A DNA stretch of 64,000 bases from Leisingera sp. M658 (GTDB lineage Bacteria > Pseudomonadota > Alphaproteobacteria > Rhodobacterales > Rhodobacteraceae): assembly GCF_025144145.1 (NCBI RefSeq), contig NZ_CP083546.1, positions 2,186,501 to 2,250,500 on the forward strand. The letters are read 5' to 3'. The notes under the pieces are model-generated. The model was not told where the DNA came from and searched no databases. It worked only from the letters and a program-made list of their open reading frames with translations. The position numbers and the translations under genes are program-made. How positions within the stretch are numbered: the first letter of the stretch is position 1; each line of letters begins with the position of its first letter. Below are positions 8,766 to 17,724 of this stretch, in pieces.

Positions 8766-8867
8766 AGTAACCATCAGCCTTGCTGATGGTTACTGAACGG
8801 CGTTGGGCCCGGCACCGCGCCTTGCGCGGTGCCGGGCCCAACGGGAGGAGCGCCTCCGGAAGGAGGC
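8766..8867. terminator. Cluster of three perfect hairpins between convergent genes
   Basis: Hairpin 1 (8766-8794) has a 13-bp stem and a CTT loop. Hairpin 2 (8801-8843) has a perfect 20-bp stem, also with a CTT loop. Hairpin 3 (8852-8867) is GCCTCC-GGAA-GGAGGC. They lie between the ends of rutR (+) and preA (-), so a bidirectional terminator is the simplest reading, although no long T-run follows any of them. Confidence 0.7.
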
Positions 8868-8911
8868 CGACGACGGGCGGGAGAACACCCGGAGCCAGCC
8901 CTGGCGGCGGA

Positions 8912-10216
8912 TTACTCCGCAGCCGTGGCTGCCGGGTTGTTCGGATGTGTTGTCCAATTGGCGTAATCGTCCGAGACCACTTCGCCGGTGCGCTCGTCAA
9001 TCTGGCCCGCGGCCACTTCTTCCATGGTGATACAGCCCTCGACCGGGCAGACATTCACACAAAGATTGCAGGCGACGCATTCGTCGTCCTTCACCGTGAA
9101 CACCCGGTCCTCGCTCATCGCAATCGCCTGATGCGAAGTGTCCTCGCAGGCTGCAAAACAGCGGCCGCAGCTGATGCAATCGTCCTGATTGATCTTGGCC
9201 TTGGCCACGAAATTCAGGTCCAGATACTGCCAGTCGGTCACATTTGGAACCGCCATGCCGATGAAATCCTGGGTAGAGGTGTACCCCTTTTCATCCATCC
9301 AGGTGGACAGGCCCGAGATCATTTCCTTCACCACATTGAAGCCATAGGTCATCGCGGCGGTGCAGACCTGCACGTTGCCGGCCCCCATCGCCATGAACTC
9401 AGCCGCGTCGCGCCAAGTGGTAACGCCGCCAATCGCCGAAATCGGCAGGTTGCGGGTTTGCGCATCGCGGGCAATCTCTGCCACCATATTCAGCGCAATA
9501 GGTTTCACCGCCGGGCCGCAATAGCCGCCATGGGTGCCCTTGCCGCCTATTGTCGGTTCCGGCGCCATGCTGTCGAGATCGACCGAGGTGATCGAATTGA
9601 TGGTATTGATCAGGCTGACCGCATCGGCATTGCCCGCATTTGCCGCCCGCGCCGGCTGGCGGATGTCTGCGATATTCGGGGTCAGCTTTACGATCACCGG
9701 TTTGGAGTAGTATTTCTTGCACCACTCGGTGACCATCTGGATGTATTCCGGCACCTGCCCCACAGCTGAGCCCATGCCACGCTCGGCCATGCCATGCGGG
9801 CAGCCGAAGTTCAGCTCAATCCCGTCGGCACCGGTGGCCTCCACCAACGGCAGGATGTCTTTCCAGGCCTGTTCTTCGCACGGCACCATGATCGAGACGA
9901 TGATGGCGCGGTCCGGATAGTCCTTCTTGACCCGGGTGATTTCCTCAAGGTTGGTCTGCAGGGGGCGGTCGGTGATCAGCTCGATGTTGTTCAACCCCAG
10001 CAGGCGGCGGTCGGCGCCCCAGATCGCGCCATAACGCGGGCCGTTCACATTGACCACCGGCGGGCCTTCGGCGCCCAGCGTCTTCCAGACCACACCGCCC
10101 CAGCCGGCCTCAAAGGCGCGGCGAACGTTGTATTCCTTGTCGGTTGGCGGCGCCGAGGCCAGCCAGAACGGGTTCGGGGATTTAATCCCCAGAAATTCTG
10201 TTGTCAGATCAGCCAT
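8912..10216 (-). CDS. preA: NAD-dependent dihydropyrimidine dehydrogenase subunit PreA
   Basis: About 434 residues: an FMN-binding dihydroorotate-dehydrogenase-like barrel (FWLASAPPTDKEYNVRRAF, NFGCPHGMAERGMG and a catalytic-loop cysteine in that run), followed by a ferredoxin tail with CISCGRCFAAC and CVACNLCVNVCP for two [4Fe-4S] clusters. It reduces uracil or thymine to the dihydro form together with PreT. AGGAGAG precedes the ATG at 10216. preT lies 53 bp upstream on the same strand, so the two form one operon. Confidence 0.95.
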   Translation of the reverse strand: MADLTTEFLGIKSPNPFWLASAPPTDKEYNVRRAFEAGWGGVVWKTLGAEGPPVVNVNGPRYGAIWGADRRLLGLNNIELITDRPLQTNLEEITRVKKDYPDRAIIVSIMVPCEEQAWKDILPLVEATGADGIELNFGCPHGMAERGMGSAVGQVPEYIQMVTEWCKKYYSKPVIVKLTPNIADIRQPARAANAGNADAVSLINTINSITSVDLDSMAPEPTIGGKGTHGGYCGPAVKPIALNMVAEIARDAQTRNLPISAIGGVTTWRDAAEFMAMGAGNVQVCTAAMTYGFNVVKEMISGLSTWMDEKGYTSTQDFIGMAVPNVTDWQYLDLNFVAKAKINQDDCISCGRCFAACEDTSHQAIAMSEDRVFTVKDDECVACNLCVNVCPVEGCITMEEVAAGQIDERTGEVVSDDYANWTTHPNNPAATAAE

Positions 10217-10269
10217 TTGATCTCTCCTCTTCAGGCTAGCTTGGCGCAATCAACTTGCGCCGCACTGGC

Positions 10270-11604
10270 TCAGCCCATCAGGCTGGAGTGAATATCCATT
10301 GCAGCATCGCGGCCCTCGGCCACGGCAGTCACGGTGAGGTCCTCGCCCCCCGAGGCGCAGTCGCCCCCGGCCCAGACCCCGGCCATCGACGTGCGCCCGG
10401 TCTCCGAGACCTTGATCTTGCGGCCCTCAAGCTCCAGCGCGTCAGGCTGGCCTTCGAGTGTCTGGCCAATGGCCTTGAACACCTGATCGGCAACCAGACG
10501 CACGGTCTCGCCGGTGCCGGAAACCTTGCCACCGGCAACTGCAGTATACTCCAGTTCGATCTCAGCAGCAGCACCATTGCCAAGCACTGCCTTGGGCATG
10601 ACATTGAACATCAGTTTCACGCCTTTGGAGGCGGCCAGATCCTGCTCGAACCGGCTGGCTCCCATGTCCTCACGCCCGCGGCGGTAGGCTATTGTGACGT
10701 TTTCAGCACCTAGCAGTTTCGATTGCACTGCGGCGTCCACCGCAGTCATGCCGCCGCCGATCACCACCACATTGCGGCCCACCGGCAGCGCAGTCAGGTC
10801 CTCCGCCTGGCGCAGCTCAGCAATGAATTCCACCGCGTCGCGCACGCCGTCCTTATCCTCACCGGGCGCACGCAGGGCATTGACCCCGGCCAGACCGATG
10901 GAAAGAAACACCGCGTCATAGCCGGACGCCAGCCCGTCCAGCGACAGATCCCCGCCCAGCTTCTTGCCGTAATCCATTGTAATACCGCCAATCTTCAGCA
11001 GCCAATCCACTTCACGCGCAGCAAATCCGTTGGTGGATTTATAGGCTGCAATGCCAAATTCATTGAGGCCGCCTGCCTTGGGTTTGGCATCATAAACCAC
11101 CACGTCATGGCCAAGCATCGCCAGCCGGTGCGCCGCAGAGAGACCCGCCGGACCTGCCCCGACAACAGCGATTTTTTTGCCGGTTGCTTCGGCGCGGGTG
11201 AAAGGATGCACCCCCTTCTCCATCAGCGTGTCGGTGGCAAAGCGCTGCAGGCGGCCGATCTCGACCGGTTTGCCTTCGGCGGTTTCGCGTACGCAGACCT
11301 CTTCGCAAAGCGTCTCGGTCGGGCAGACCCGGGCGCACATGCCGCCAAGGATGTTCTGCTCCAGAATGGTCTTGGCCGCGCTTTCGGCATGGCCCGCCTG
11401 GATTTCCCGGATGAACTGGGGAATGTCGATGCTGGTCGGACAGGCCGTCATGCAAGGCGCGTCATAGCAGAAATAGCAGCGATCCGCCGCTACGGCTGCC
11501 TCATGCGCGTCATAGGCTGGGTGCAGGTCCGAGAAATTCTCAGCAATTCCAGCAGCGTCCAAACGCGCTGCCTGAATGCCGGATGCCTGATGGCTGGTCG
11601 CCAT
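10270..11604 (-). CDS. preT: NAD-dependent dihydropyrimidine dehydrogenase subunit PreT
   Basis: A 444-residue GltD/PreT-like flavoprotein. The N-terminal part has Cys motifs CYFCYDAPCMTACP and CARVCPTETLCEEVC for Fe-S clusters. Rossmann motifs VVGAGPAGLSAAHRL (FAD) and VVIGGGMTAVDAA (NAD(P)H) follow, and it ends with WAGGDCASGGEDLTVTAV, the family's C-terminal FAD motif. It passes electrons from NADH to PreA. It is the promoter-proximal gene, with a degenerate RutR-like site about 60 bp upstream. Confidence 0.94.
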   Translation of the reverse strand: MATSHQASGIQAARLDAAGIAENFSDLHPAYDAHEAAVAADRCYFCYDAPCMTACPTSIDIPQFIREIQAGHAESAAKTILEQNILGGMCARVCPTETLCEEVCVRETAEGKPVEIGRLQRFATDTLMEKGVHPFTRAEATGKKIAVVGAGPAGLSAAHRLAMLGHDVVVYDAKPKAGGLNEFGIAAYKSTNGFAAREVDWLLKIGGITMDYGKKLGGDLSLDGLASGYDAVFLSIGLAGVNALRAPGEDKDGVRDAVEFIAELRQAEDLTALPVGRNVVVIGGGMTAVDAAVQSKLLGAENVTIAYRRGREDMGASRFEQDLAASKGVKLMFNVMPKAVLGNGAAAEIELEYTAVAGGKVSGTGETVRLVADQVFKAIGQTLEGQPDALELEGRKIKVSETGRTSMAGVWAGGDCASGGEDLTVTAVAEGRDAAMDIHSSLMG

Positions 11605-11662
11605 TGGGTGTCTCCCTGATTATTACATTCTTCTTGCCTATTAGACTGCCACAGTCTGATTT

Positions 11663-11678
11663 TTTATCAACTGGTAAA
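11663..11678. promoter_or_regulatory. Degenerate RutR-like operator upstream of preT
   Basis: TTTATCAACTGGTAAA keeps the centre CA-AC-TGGT of the RutR box; it differs from the consensus at two bases on the left arm and one on the right. A second dyad, AGACTG-CCA-CAGTCT, is at 11643-11657. Both lie upstream of the preT start at 11604. That RutR acts here is inferred. Confidence 0.5.
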
Positions 11679-11692
11679 ATTTTTACTTGGCG

Positions 11693-11724
11693 AAAAAAAA
11701 TGCCGCCCCTGCAGGAACGGCATT
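11693..11724 (-). terminator. Rho-independent terminator after the cupin gene
   Basis: On the minus strand AATGCCG pairs with CGGCATT (11699-11724) around a 12-nt loop and is followed directly by a run of eight T. It ends the ridA-cupin transcript and insulates the preT promoter region. Confidence 0.85.
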
Positions 11725-11761
11725 CAAAGCTTTGATTTCAGGGCAAAAACGCGTTGCCGGC

Positions 11762-12400
11762 CTAGGCAGTCATTTGCGCAAGATGGCCGGTTTTCATCCA
11801 AACCTGTACACCTTCAGCGCCAGCCGTGGCCTCAAAACGGCAACCCGGCGGCAGCCGAAGCCAGTCCCAGCGCGTGAACGCTTCATCGTTTTCGCTAAAG
11901 CTGCCATGCACCACAAATACCTCCACGCCGCCAGCGGCATCCAGGCTGATCGCCTGCCCCGGCGCCCAGGTTTGCAAGGTCACCGTTTCAACACTGTCCT
12001 GGAACAGTTCTTGCTGCGCCGCATTGCCCGAGATCCGGGTTTTCACTTCGGTTCGGTCGGCTGGATCGAACTGGTGCAGTTTTACCAGGATCACCGCCCC
12101 TTCTGCCGCAGCAGGTGTGTGGCTGGTGGTCGGCGGGTTCCGGATGTAGGAGCCTTTGGGGAAATCCCCGTGTTCGTCCTGAAACACACCGTCCAGCACC
12201 AAAAATTCCTCGCCGCCGTCATGCACATGCGGTGCAAAGGCAGAGCCCGGTGCAAACCGGACGATGGTGGTGGCGCGGGCCACTTCTTCGCCAATGCGGT
12301 CCAGCATCTTGCGCTCGACCCCAGGCGCCGGGCTTGCCACCCAAGGTGTTTCATCGAAATGCACCGCGGCCCGTTTGGTGAAATCGGCGTTGATCCGCAT
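11762..12400 (-). CDS. Cupin-domain protein (ChrR-like double cupin)
   Basis: About 212 residues. The first cupin contains the metal-binding pattern FAPHVHDGGEEFLVLDGVF with H, H and E ligands and a later SHTP; a second, weaker cupin half follows (residues 125-210). ChrR C-terminal domains and cupin dioxygenases share this pattern. No anti-sigma zinc domain is present, so it is not a full ChrR. The start at 12400 is backed by GGGGAG seven bases upstream; the frame runs open to 12445. It lies 88 bp downstream of a RidA gene and is likely co-transcribed. Substrate unknown. Confidence 0.75.
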   Translation of the reverse strand: MRINADFTKRAAVHFDETPWVASPAPGVERKMLDRIGEEVARATTIVRFAPGSAFAPHVHDGGEEFLVLDGVFQDEHGDFPKGSYIRNPPTTSHTPAAAEGAVILVKLHQFDPADRTEVKTRISGNAAQQELFQDSVETVTLQTWAPGQAISLDAAGGVEVFVVHGSFSENDEAFTRWDWLRLPPGCRFEATAGAEGVQVWMKTGHLAQMTA

Positions 12401-12488
12401 GTCGCTCTCCCCTGGCTCTGCGCCTTGGAATGTGGCGTCCGGCACGGCCCATGGGAAGAGCGCTCACGAAACCGTGTGACGCATCGCG

Positions 12489-12887
12489 TCAAGCGGGCAG
12501 TACTGCCGTAGCTTCGATTTCCACTTTTGCCTCATCCTCGACCAGAGCGGAAACAACCACCATGGTCATGGCCGGAAAGTGATAGCCCATAATTGCGCGG
12601 TAGGCTTTTCCGACTTCTGCCTGATGGGCAAGATATTCGGCCTTGTCGGTCACAAACCATGTGAGCCGGGTGATATCCTGCGCGGACCCGCCTGCGGCTT
12701 CGACCACCTCCAGAATATTCTGCAGCGCCTGGCTCATCTGGCCGATGAAATCCTGCGCCTCGAACACCTGATCCGCGGTCCAGCCGATCTGGCCGCCGAC
12801 AAACAGCAGCTTGCCCTCGGCCACCATACCGTTGGCATAACCTTTGGCGGGCTTCCACCCTTCGGGATGCACGCTGATGGCTGGCAT
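12489..12887 (-). CDS. RidA-family protein (Rid/YjgF/YER057c)
   Basis: About 132 residues in the RidA fold (VHPEGWKPAKGYANGM, LLFVGGQIGW, and a C-terminal VEIEATAVLP). RidA proteins hydrolyse reactive enamines/imines, but the catalytic arginine typical of RidA proper is not obvious near position 105 (it reads PAMTMVVVSAL), so it may belong to one of the Rid1-7 subfamilies without deaminase activity. AAGGAG precedes the ATG at 12887. It probably forms an operon with the cupin gene downstream. Confidence 0.8.
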   Translation of the reverse strand: MPAISVHPEGWKPAKGYANGMVAEGKLLFVGGQIGWTADQVFEAQDFIGQMSQALQNILEVVEAAGGSAQDITRLTWFVTDKAEYLAHQAEVGKAYRAIMGYHFPAMTMVVVSALVEDEAKVEIEATAVLPA

Positions 12888-13032
12888 GATGAGGCTCCTT
12901 TGCTGATGCGGCCTGCCAGCGACCATACCGTTGCCACGGTATTTATTTCAAGCTTAAAACTTATCACGCTGAAGCTCATCACCCGAGGGCCATTGGCCGC
13001 ACGGGCAGACGCCCGCACAGCCAAGGTCCCAT

Positions 13033-16000
13033 TTACAGCAGCACGCCGTAATCTTCCTGTGCAAACAGTGGGGCTGCCCCTGCATCAGCCTCATCCAGGC
13101 CGCCGACCAGGATGGTCACCGACGCCTCGGAAGTGCCGCCCTGCCCATCGGAGATCGTGTAGGTAAAGCTGTCTTCCAGCACCTCACCGTCAGAGAGCGA
13201 TTGGATGCCGCCGGCAGCGGTCGGATCGTAAAACAGGGTATCCGTTTCCGCATCATAGGACACCACAGCACCGTATTCACTGGTACTGGCAGCAAGAGCA
13301 AAGGTCAGAGCATCTGCATCCGGATCGCTGTCATTGGCCAGCAGATCAAGCACTGCAATTTCAGCGACTTCATCTTCAAAACCATAAGGCAGCTCGACGG
13401 GGGAGCCATCGCCTTCGAACACAGTGTACTTTACCGAGTCACCACTATGGTTATCCCCCCAGGTGATGATGAACCGCCCGCCCTCAAGCGCCTCAATTTC
13501 GTAATAGCTTTGCGTACCCATGGTTTGCTGGTTGACCACGAATTCATCACCTTGCGGTTCGCCTTCCGAACTGAAAACCCGCGCCCAAACACCTGGATTC
13601 CTGGCCCATGCACCCGCTGCCGGATCGCCGTCTCCCGGTGCGCCCCAGACAAAAACGAAATTGCTATCATCAAGCCACGCAACTTTTGGAGGGTTGTTGC
13701 CGGGCCCGCCGGCCGCATCCTGATGCACCTGGAATTCATCGACCAGAACCTTTCCCTCCTGGTCGATGATTTTTGCAAAATAGGCAGTACTGCCGGAAAC
13801 ATCCGGGTCATAGAACTTCCAAACAACTAGCAACTGCCCGTCCGGCCCTTCCGTTATATCCGGGAAACTGTCCAGCTGGCCCGCGGGCTTCGTGACATCA
13901 AATTCAGCAGCAGCGGTGTTGCCGGTTTTGTCGAACAATTGAACCTTGATCGTATCTGAACCTCCGGAACGGTAATAAGGCTCATAGTCTGGCTGAGACC
14001 AAGCAACTGCATACCCGCCGCTTTCAAGAGCGATCACCGAAGGAACGCTGGGGGCGCCAATATCAGGTAGATTGTAAACAATCTCGTCCCCGATTTTTCT
14101 GCCGTTGTTGTCAAACAAAGCTATGCGGAAATCGGTCTCCTGAGCATAAGCCGTCCAAACTGCGACGAAGCCGCCGCCTTTCAGTGCGGTTATGTCTACA
14201 TCTTTGACAGCTTCATCAGCGGCGTCATTGACCACCAATTCCTGAGTTACTGCGTTGCCTTCTTTGTCAAAAATACGGATCGGAAACTCACTTTTGGCAT
14301 CATCGGCGTCGTAATTGCTGCGCCACCCGATCACAATATTGCCATCGCTAAGAACTGTGACTTCGGGATCGACCTGATAACTCTCAGTGAAACTGTTCAC
14401 TAGGAACGTTTCAGCAATTACACTGCCGTCGGCATCATAGATTTTGGCCCAAATATCCGATCTTTCATCGGTTCCAATGGCCTTATGCGCCTGCCAGACA
14501 ACAACATAGCCCCCGTCCTTCATCCCGGCCACGGTTGTCCCCCAAGGAAGAATGGCCCCTGCCCCTTGGACAGTCCATTCAGGCGAAGGAGTATAGCCGC
14601 CGAAAGGTTTCAGGCCGCCGTTCAGGTAGTCGTCACCTGCGACAGGCACATCATTTTCACCAGTGAGGGCCACGTTTACTGTGGCCTGAGAACGGTTCCC
14701 AAAGGCATCTATTACGTAGTAGGTGAAGCTGTCCTCGAAGACATCCCCCTCTTTCAGGCCTTGCAGCAGGTCCTCGGCGTTGTAGGTGACGATGCCGCCG
14801 TCGAAGTCCACCCGAAGACCGCCGGCGCTCACGTCATCGACGCGAACGCGGGAGGTACCGGCGAGCGATTCTCCGTCGTTCTCCAGCAGAGTTTCCAGCG
14901 ATATTGCAAGCGGGCCTTCGCCTTCTGCCGTGATCTGATCATCCTGCAGTTGCAACCCGGCTGGCGCATTCAGATCTAGGAGAAGCCCGTCTTCTTCAAA
15001 CAAAAGCGCCTCGACCCCAAGAAGCGTGTCAGTCCCCTGGTCCCCCTCGCTGCCCGCGCGCGACGTGATACACGCCTTGCCGCGGCCGCCGTTGTAGCGG
15101 CTCAGATCAAGGTCATAGTCCTGAAAGCTGCCGCTCAGCACCACGGTGTCATAACCACGGCCGGCGTTGATATAGTCATCGCCCGCGCCGCTGCTGATCC
15201 TGTCATCCCCGTTGCCGGTCTGGATCCGGTCATTGCCACCGCCGGTAGAAATTTCATTACTGCCGTTCCCGGTTTTGATGCTGTCGGCGCCGTCCCCGGT
15301 TTCAATTGCATTTTGCCCGTGCCCAACCTTGATCTTGTTGTTGCCGCCAAGTGACGTGATCGTGTTGTTGCCGTCACCAAGCTGGATTGCATCCTTGCCG
15401 GCACCAGTCTGAACTGTGTTGTTGCCGTGATCCGCTTTGACCGCATTGTCACCGCCGCCTGCGTCAATCATGTTATCGCCGTCACCGGCCCTGAGATTGT
15501 CCTTTCCGGTACCGGTTTCGACAATATTGCTGCCATCGCCCAGTTTGACGCGGTTGTTCCCGTCCCCTGCATGAATACGGTTGTTGCCGTCGCCAGCCTG
15601 GATAACATCGTTCAATCCAGCGGTAGTGATCTCGTTATCGCCGCCGCCAGCCTTGATCTGGGCGCTTCCATCCTGCACCTGCAAAACGTTGTTGCCATCG
15701 CCAGCCGAGATTTTGTTGGTGCCGCCAAGATCCGTGACAGAGTTGTCTCCATCCCCAAGCCGAATATCATCACGGCCGGATCCTGCCTGCACAGAGTTGC
15801 TGCCATCACCCAGCTTTATGCTGTTGTTCCCGCCGCCGGCTTGAACCTGATTGTCGCCGTCGCCGGCCTGGATGGCATCGTTCTGAGCTGCAGTGCTGAT
15901 CTGGTTGTCACCGCTGCCGGCCTTGATCTGTGCGCTCCCGTCCAGCAGCTGGAAAACGTTATTGCCATCGCCGGCCGTGATTCTGTTCGCGCCCCCGGCA

Positions 16001-16840
16001 ACGGTGATACTGTTGTTGCCTTCGCCGGTTTGGATCCTGTCTTTGCCGGCCCCTGTGGCAATCTGGTTATCCCCGTCGCCCGTGGTGACGGAGTTGTTGC
16101 CGGCCCCTGCATCAATAGTGTTGCTGCCATCGCCGGCAAGGATTTTGTCGTCGCCGCTGCCGGCCGAAATCTGCGAATTGCCGTCGCCGGTACTGATGCC
16201 GTTGCGACCGTCGCCGGCTGCTATCGCATTGGCGCCATCGCCAACCAGGATGCGGTCGCTTCCAGCACCCGCCGAGATCCGGTTGCTGCCATCCCCAGTG
16301 GTGATCCTGTTGCTCCCGTCACCAGCATCTATAGCATTGTCACCGTCCCCGACGATGATCTTGTCAGCATCCTTGCCGGTCTCAATTGAATTGTTGCCGT
16401 CGCCGGCCATGATCGTGTTTTTTCCATCCCCGGCGGAAATACGGCTGGTGCCGTCCTCAACAATAATCTTGTCGTGGCCGCTGCCAGCGGTGATCTTGTT
16501 AACGCTGTCCGACAGATCGCTTGCAGTAATTTTGTTGTTGCCGCTGCCGGCATTGATCACATTGCTGCCAGCCCCGACAATGGCGTCATTGCCGCTGCCT
16601 GTACCGATCCGGTTGCCGCCGTCGCCGGCATTGATCTTGTTCTTGCCGCCGCCTGCGTTGATCTCATTGGCGCCATCTCCAACGAGAATTTGATCGTTGC
16701 CATCAGCCGCTTCGATCTCGTTGTTGCCATCTCCGGCAAGGATTTTGTTGTCGCCGGCGCCCGCCAGAATAACGTAATGCTCGTCGTCTACCAGAATCCG
16801 GTCGCCCCCGCTGGTGCCGGTAATACTTTTTGCTGTTCAT
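13033..16840 (-). CDS. Giant RTX-like repeat protein, reading frame broken by one base after codon 4
   Basis: From the ATG at 16840 the natural protein would read MNSKSITGTSGGDRIL and continue for about 1,268 residues to 13033, but the A-tract after codon 3 has five A where four are needed, so the ATG frame and the long frame are out of register. No ATG, GTG or TTG occurs in the long frame before 16560. The protein has about 58 nine-residue repeats of the form AGDGNNxIx (to 15139), then VCBS/cadherin-like segments (DDQITAEGEG; EDEVAEIAVLDLLANDSDPD) flanking beta-propeller-like repeats (GGYVVVWQA, GGFVAVWTAY, GGYAVAWSQ). It has no Sec signal, as expected for type I secretion. Role unknown, presumably surface or exported. 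Confidence 0.75.
15436..15975 (-). repeat. Two adjacent 270-bp higher-order repeats inside the RTX-like gene
   Basis: Ten nonapeptides (90 residues) at 15706-15975 are repeated at 15436-15705, both starting AGDGNNV and carrying the marker units DGSAQIKAG and LGDGSN. A third, partial relation (LGDGNNTIT, SLGGNNKIK) continues to about 15328. This points to growth of the array by block duplication on top of the 27-bp unit. Confidence 0.75.
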
Positions 16841-16916
16841 AATTCCACTCTGAAGCTACCCGGCTGTGACGCTATCCGGCCAGCCCTTTCGAGAGTGTTA
16901 AGGAAAAGTGTTCAAT

Positions 16917-16946
16917 TCTATACAACCAAGGACTGCAAGCCGGCAA
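16917..16946 (-). promoter_or_regulatory. Candidate promoter of the RTX-like gene
   Basis: On the minus strand TTGCCG (16941-16946), an 18-bp spacer and TATAGA (16917-16922) resemble a sigma-70-type promoter about 75 bp before the ATG at 16840. This rests on pattern match alone. Confidence 0.3.
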
Positions 16947-16986
16947 TTGAAATGGCAAGTCTATCCAAAGATAGGATCGCCCGTGC

Positions 16987-17724
16987 TCAGATACTTGTCT
17001 TCTTAAAGATCGCTTCGGGAATGTTACGGATAATCAGCATGATCAGCTGCCAAACAGGCCGCACATACACAACATTCCGGCCTTTGGATGCGGCGGCGGT
17101 GATGGCTTTTGCCACCTCTTCAGGCTGAGCAGTCAGCTTGGCCGGCAAGTCCATGCCTTCGGTCATTTGCGTGGCGACAAACCCCGGCAGCACGGTGACA
17201 ACATGAACGCCTTTGCGGGCCAGCCGGTTGCGAAGCCCGGATAGGAATGCGGTAAAGCCGGCCTTGGCCGACCCGTAGACGTAATTGGACGCTCTGCCGC
17301 GCTCGCCAGCGACTGAACTGATGCCAACCAGCGTGCCGGTTCCGCGCTGCTCAAAACGGTTGGCGAGGACCGTCAGAATGCTCGCCGGGCCCTCAAAATT
17401 ACTCCGCAGCACCTGGGCTGCTTGATGGGGCGTCTGTTCGCTTTCCGCCTGATCGCCCATATACCCGACGGCGCAAACGGCTATGCCCGGCAGCTCAGGC
17501 AGTGCGTCGGCAAAAACCTCGTGATCTTCCAGCGCCAGCGCATCGAAATCATGCAGGCTCACCGGCACGCCATGGCGCAGTTCAAGATCCGTTTTTTCAG
17601 CCCCGAGCGTGTCCGCCCGGCGGGCGGCAAGCTGCACTGGATGCCCTTGTGCGGCAAAGGCATGGGCCACGGCCAGGCCGATGTCCGAACGGGCGCCAAG
17701 GATCAGAACTGGGGGTTTTGTCAT
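16987..17724 (-). CDS. Short-chain dehydrogenase, DprE2/NoeP-like (2-keto-pentosyl lipid reductase)
   Basis: About 245 residues. The NAD(P) motif is LILGARSDIGLAVA and the catalytic Ser-Tyr-Lys are in GISSVAGERGRASNYVYGSAKAG. In mycobacteria the equivalent enzyme (DprE2) reduces the 2-keto intermediate made by DprE1, to give polyprenyl-phospho-arabinose. The start at 17724 overlaps the stop of the DprE1-like gene by ATGA, showing translational coupling; an open frame to 18096 exists only as an extension inside that gene. It is the last gene of a four-gene minus-strand operon. Confidence 0.85.
   Translation of the reverse strand: MTKPPVLILGARSDIGLAVAHAFAAQGHPVQLAARRADTLGAEKTDLELRHGVPVSLHDFDALALEDHEVFADALPELPGIAVCAVGYMGDQAESEQTPHQAAQVLRSNFEGPASILTVLANRFEQRGTGTLVGISSVAGERGRASNYVYGSAKAGFTAFLSGLRNRLARKGVHVVTVLPGFVATQMTEGMDLPAKLTAQPEEVAKAITAAASKGRNVVYVRPVWQLIMLIIRNIPEAIFKKTSI

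Noticed and set aside
15427-16693. Long plus-strand frames opposite the RTX-like gene (up to 320 codons)
   Set aside because: They are the antisense of a 27-bp repeat, which keeps several frames open; no ribosome site or recognisable protein features.
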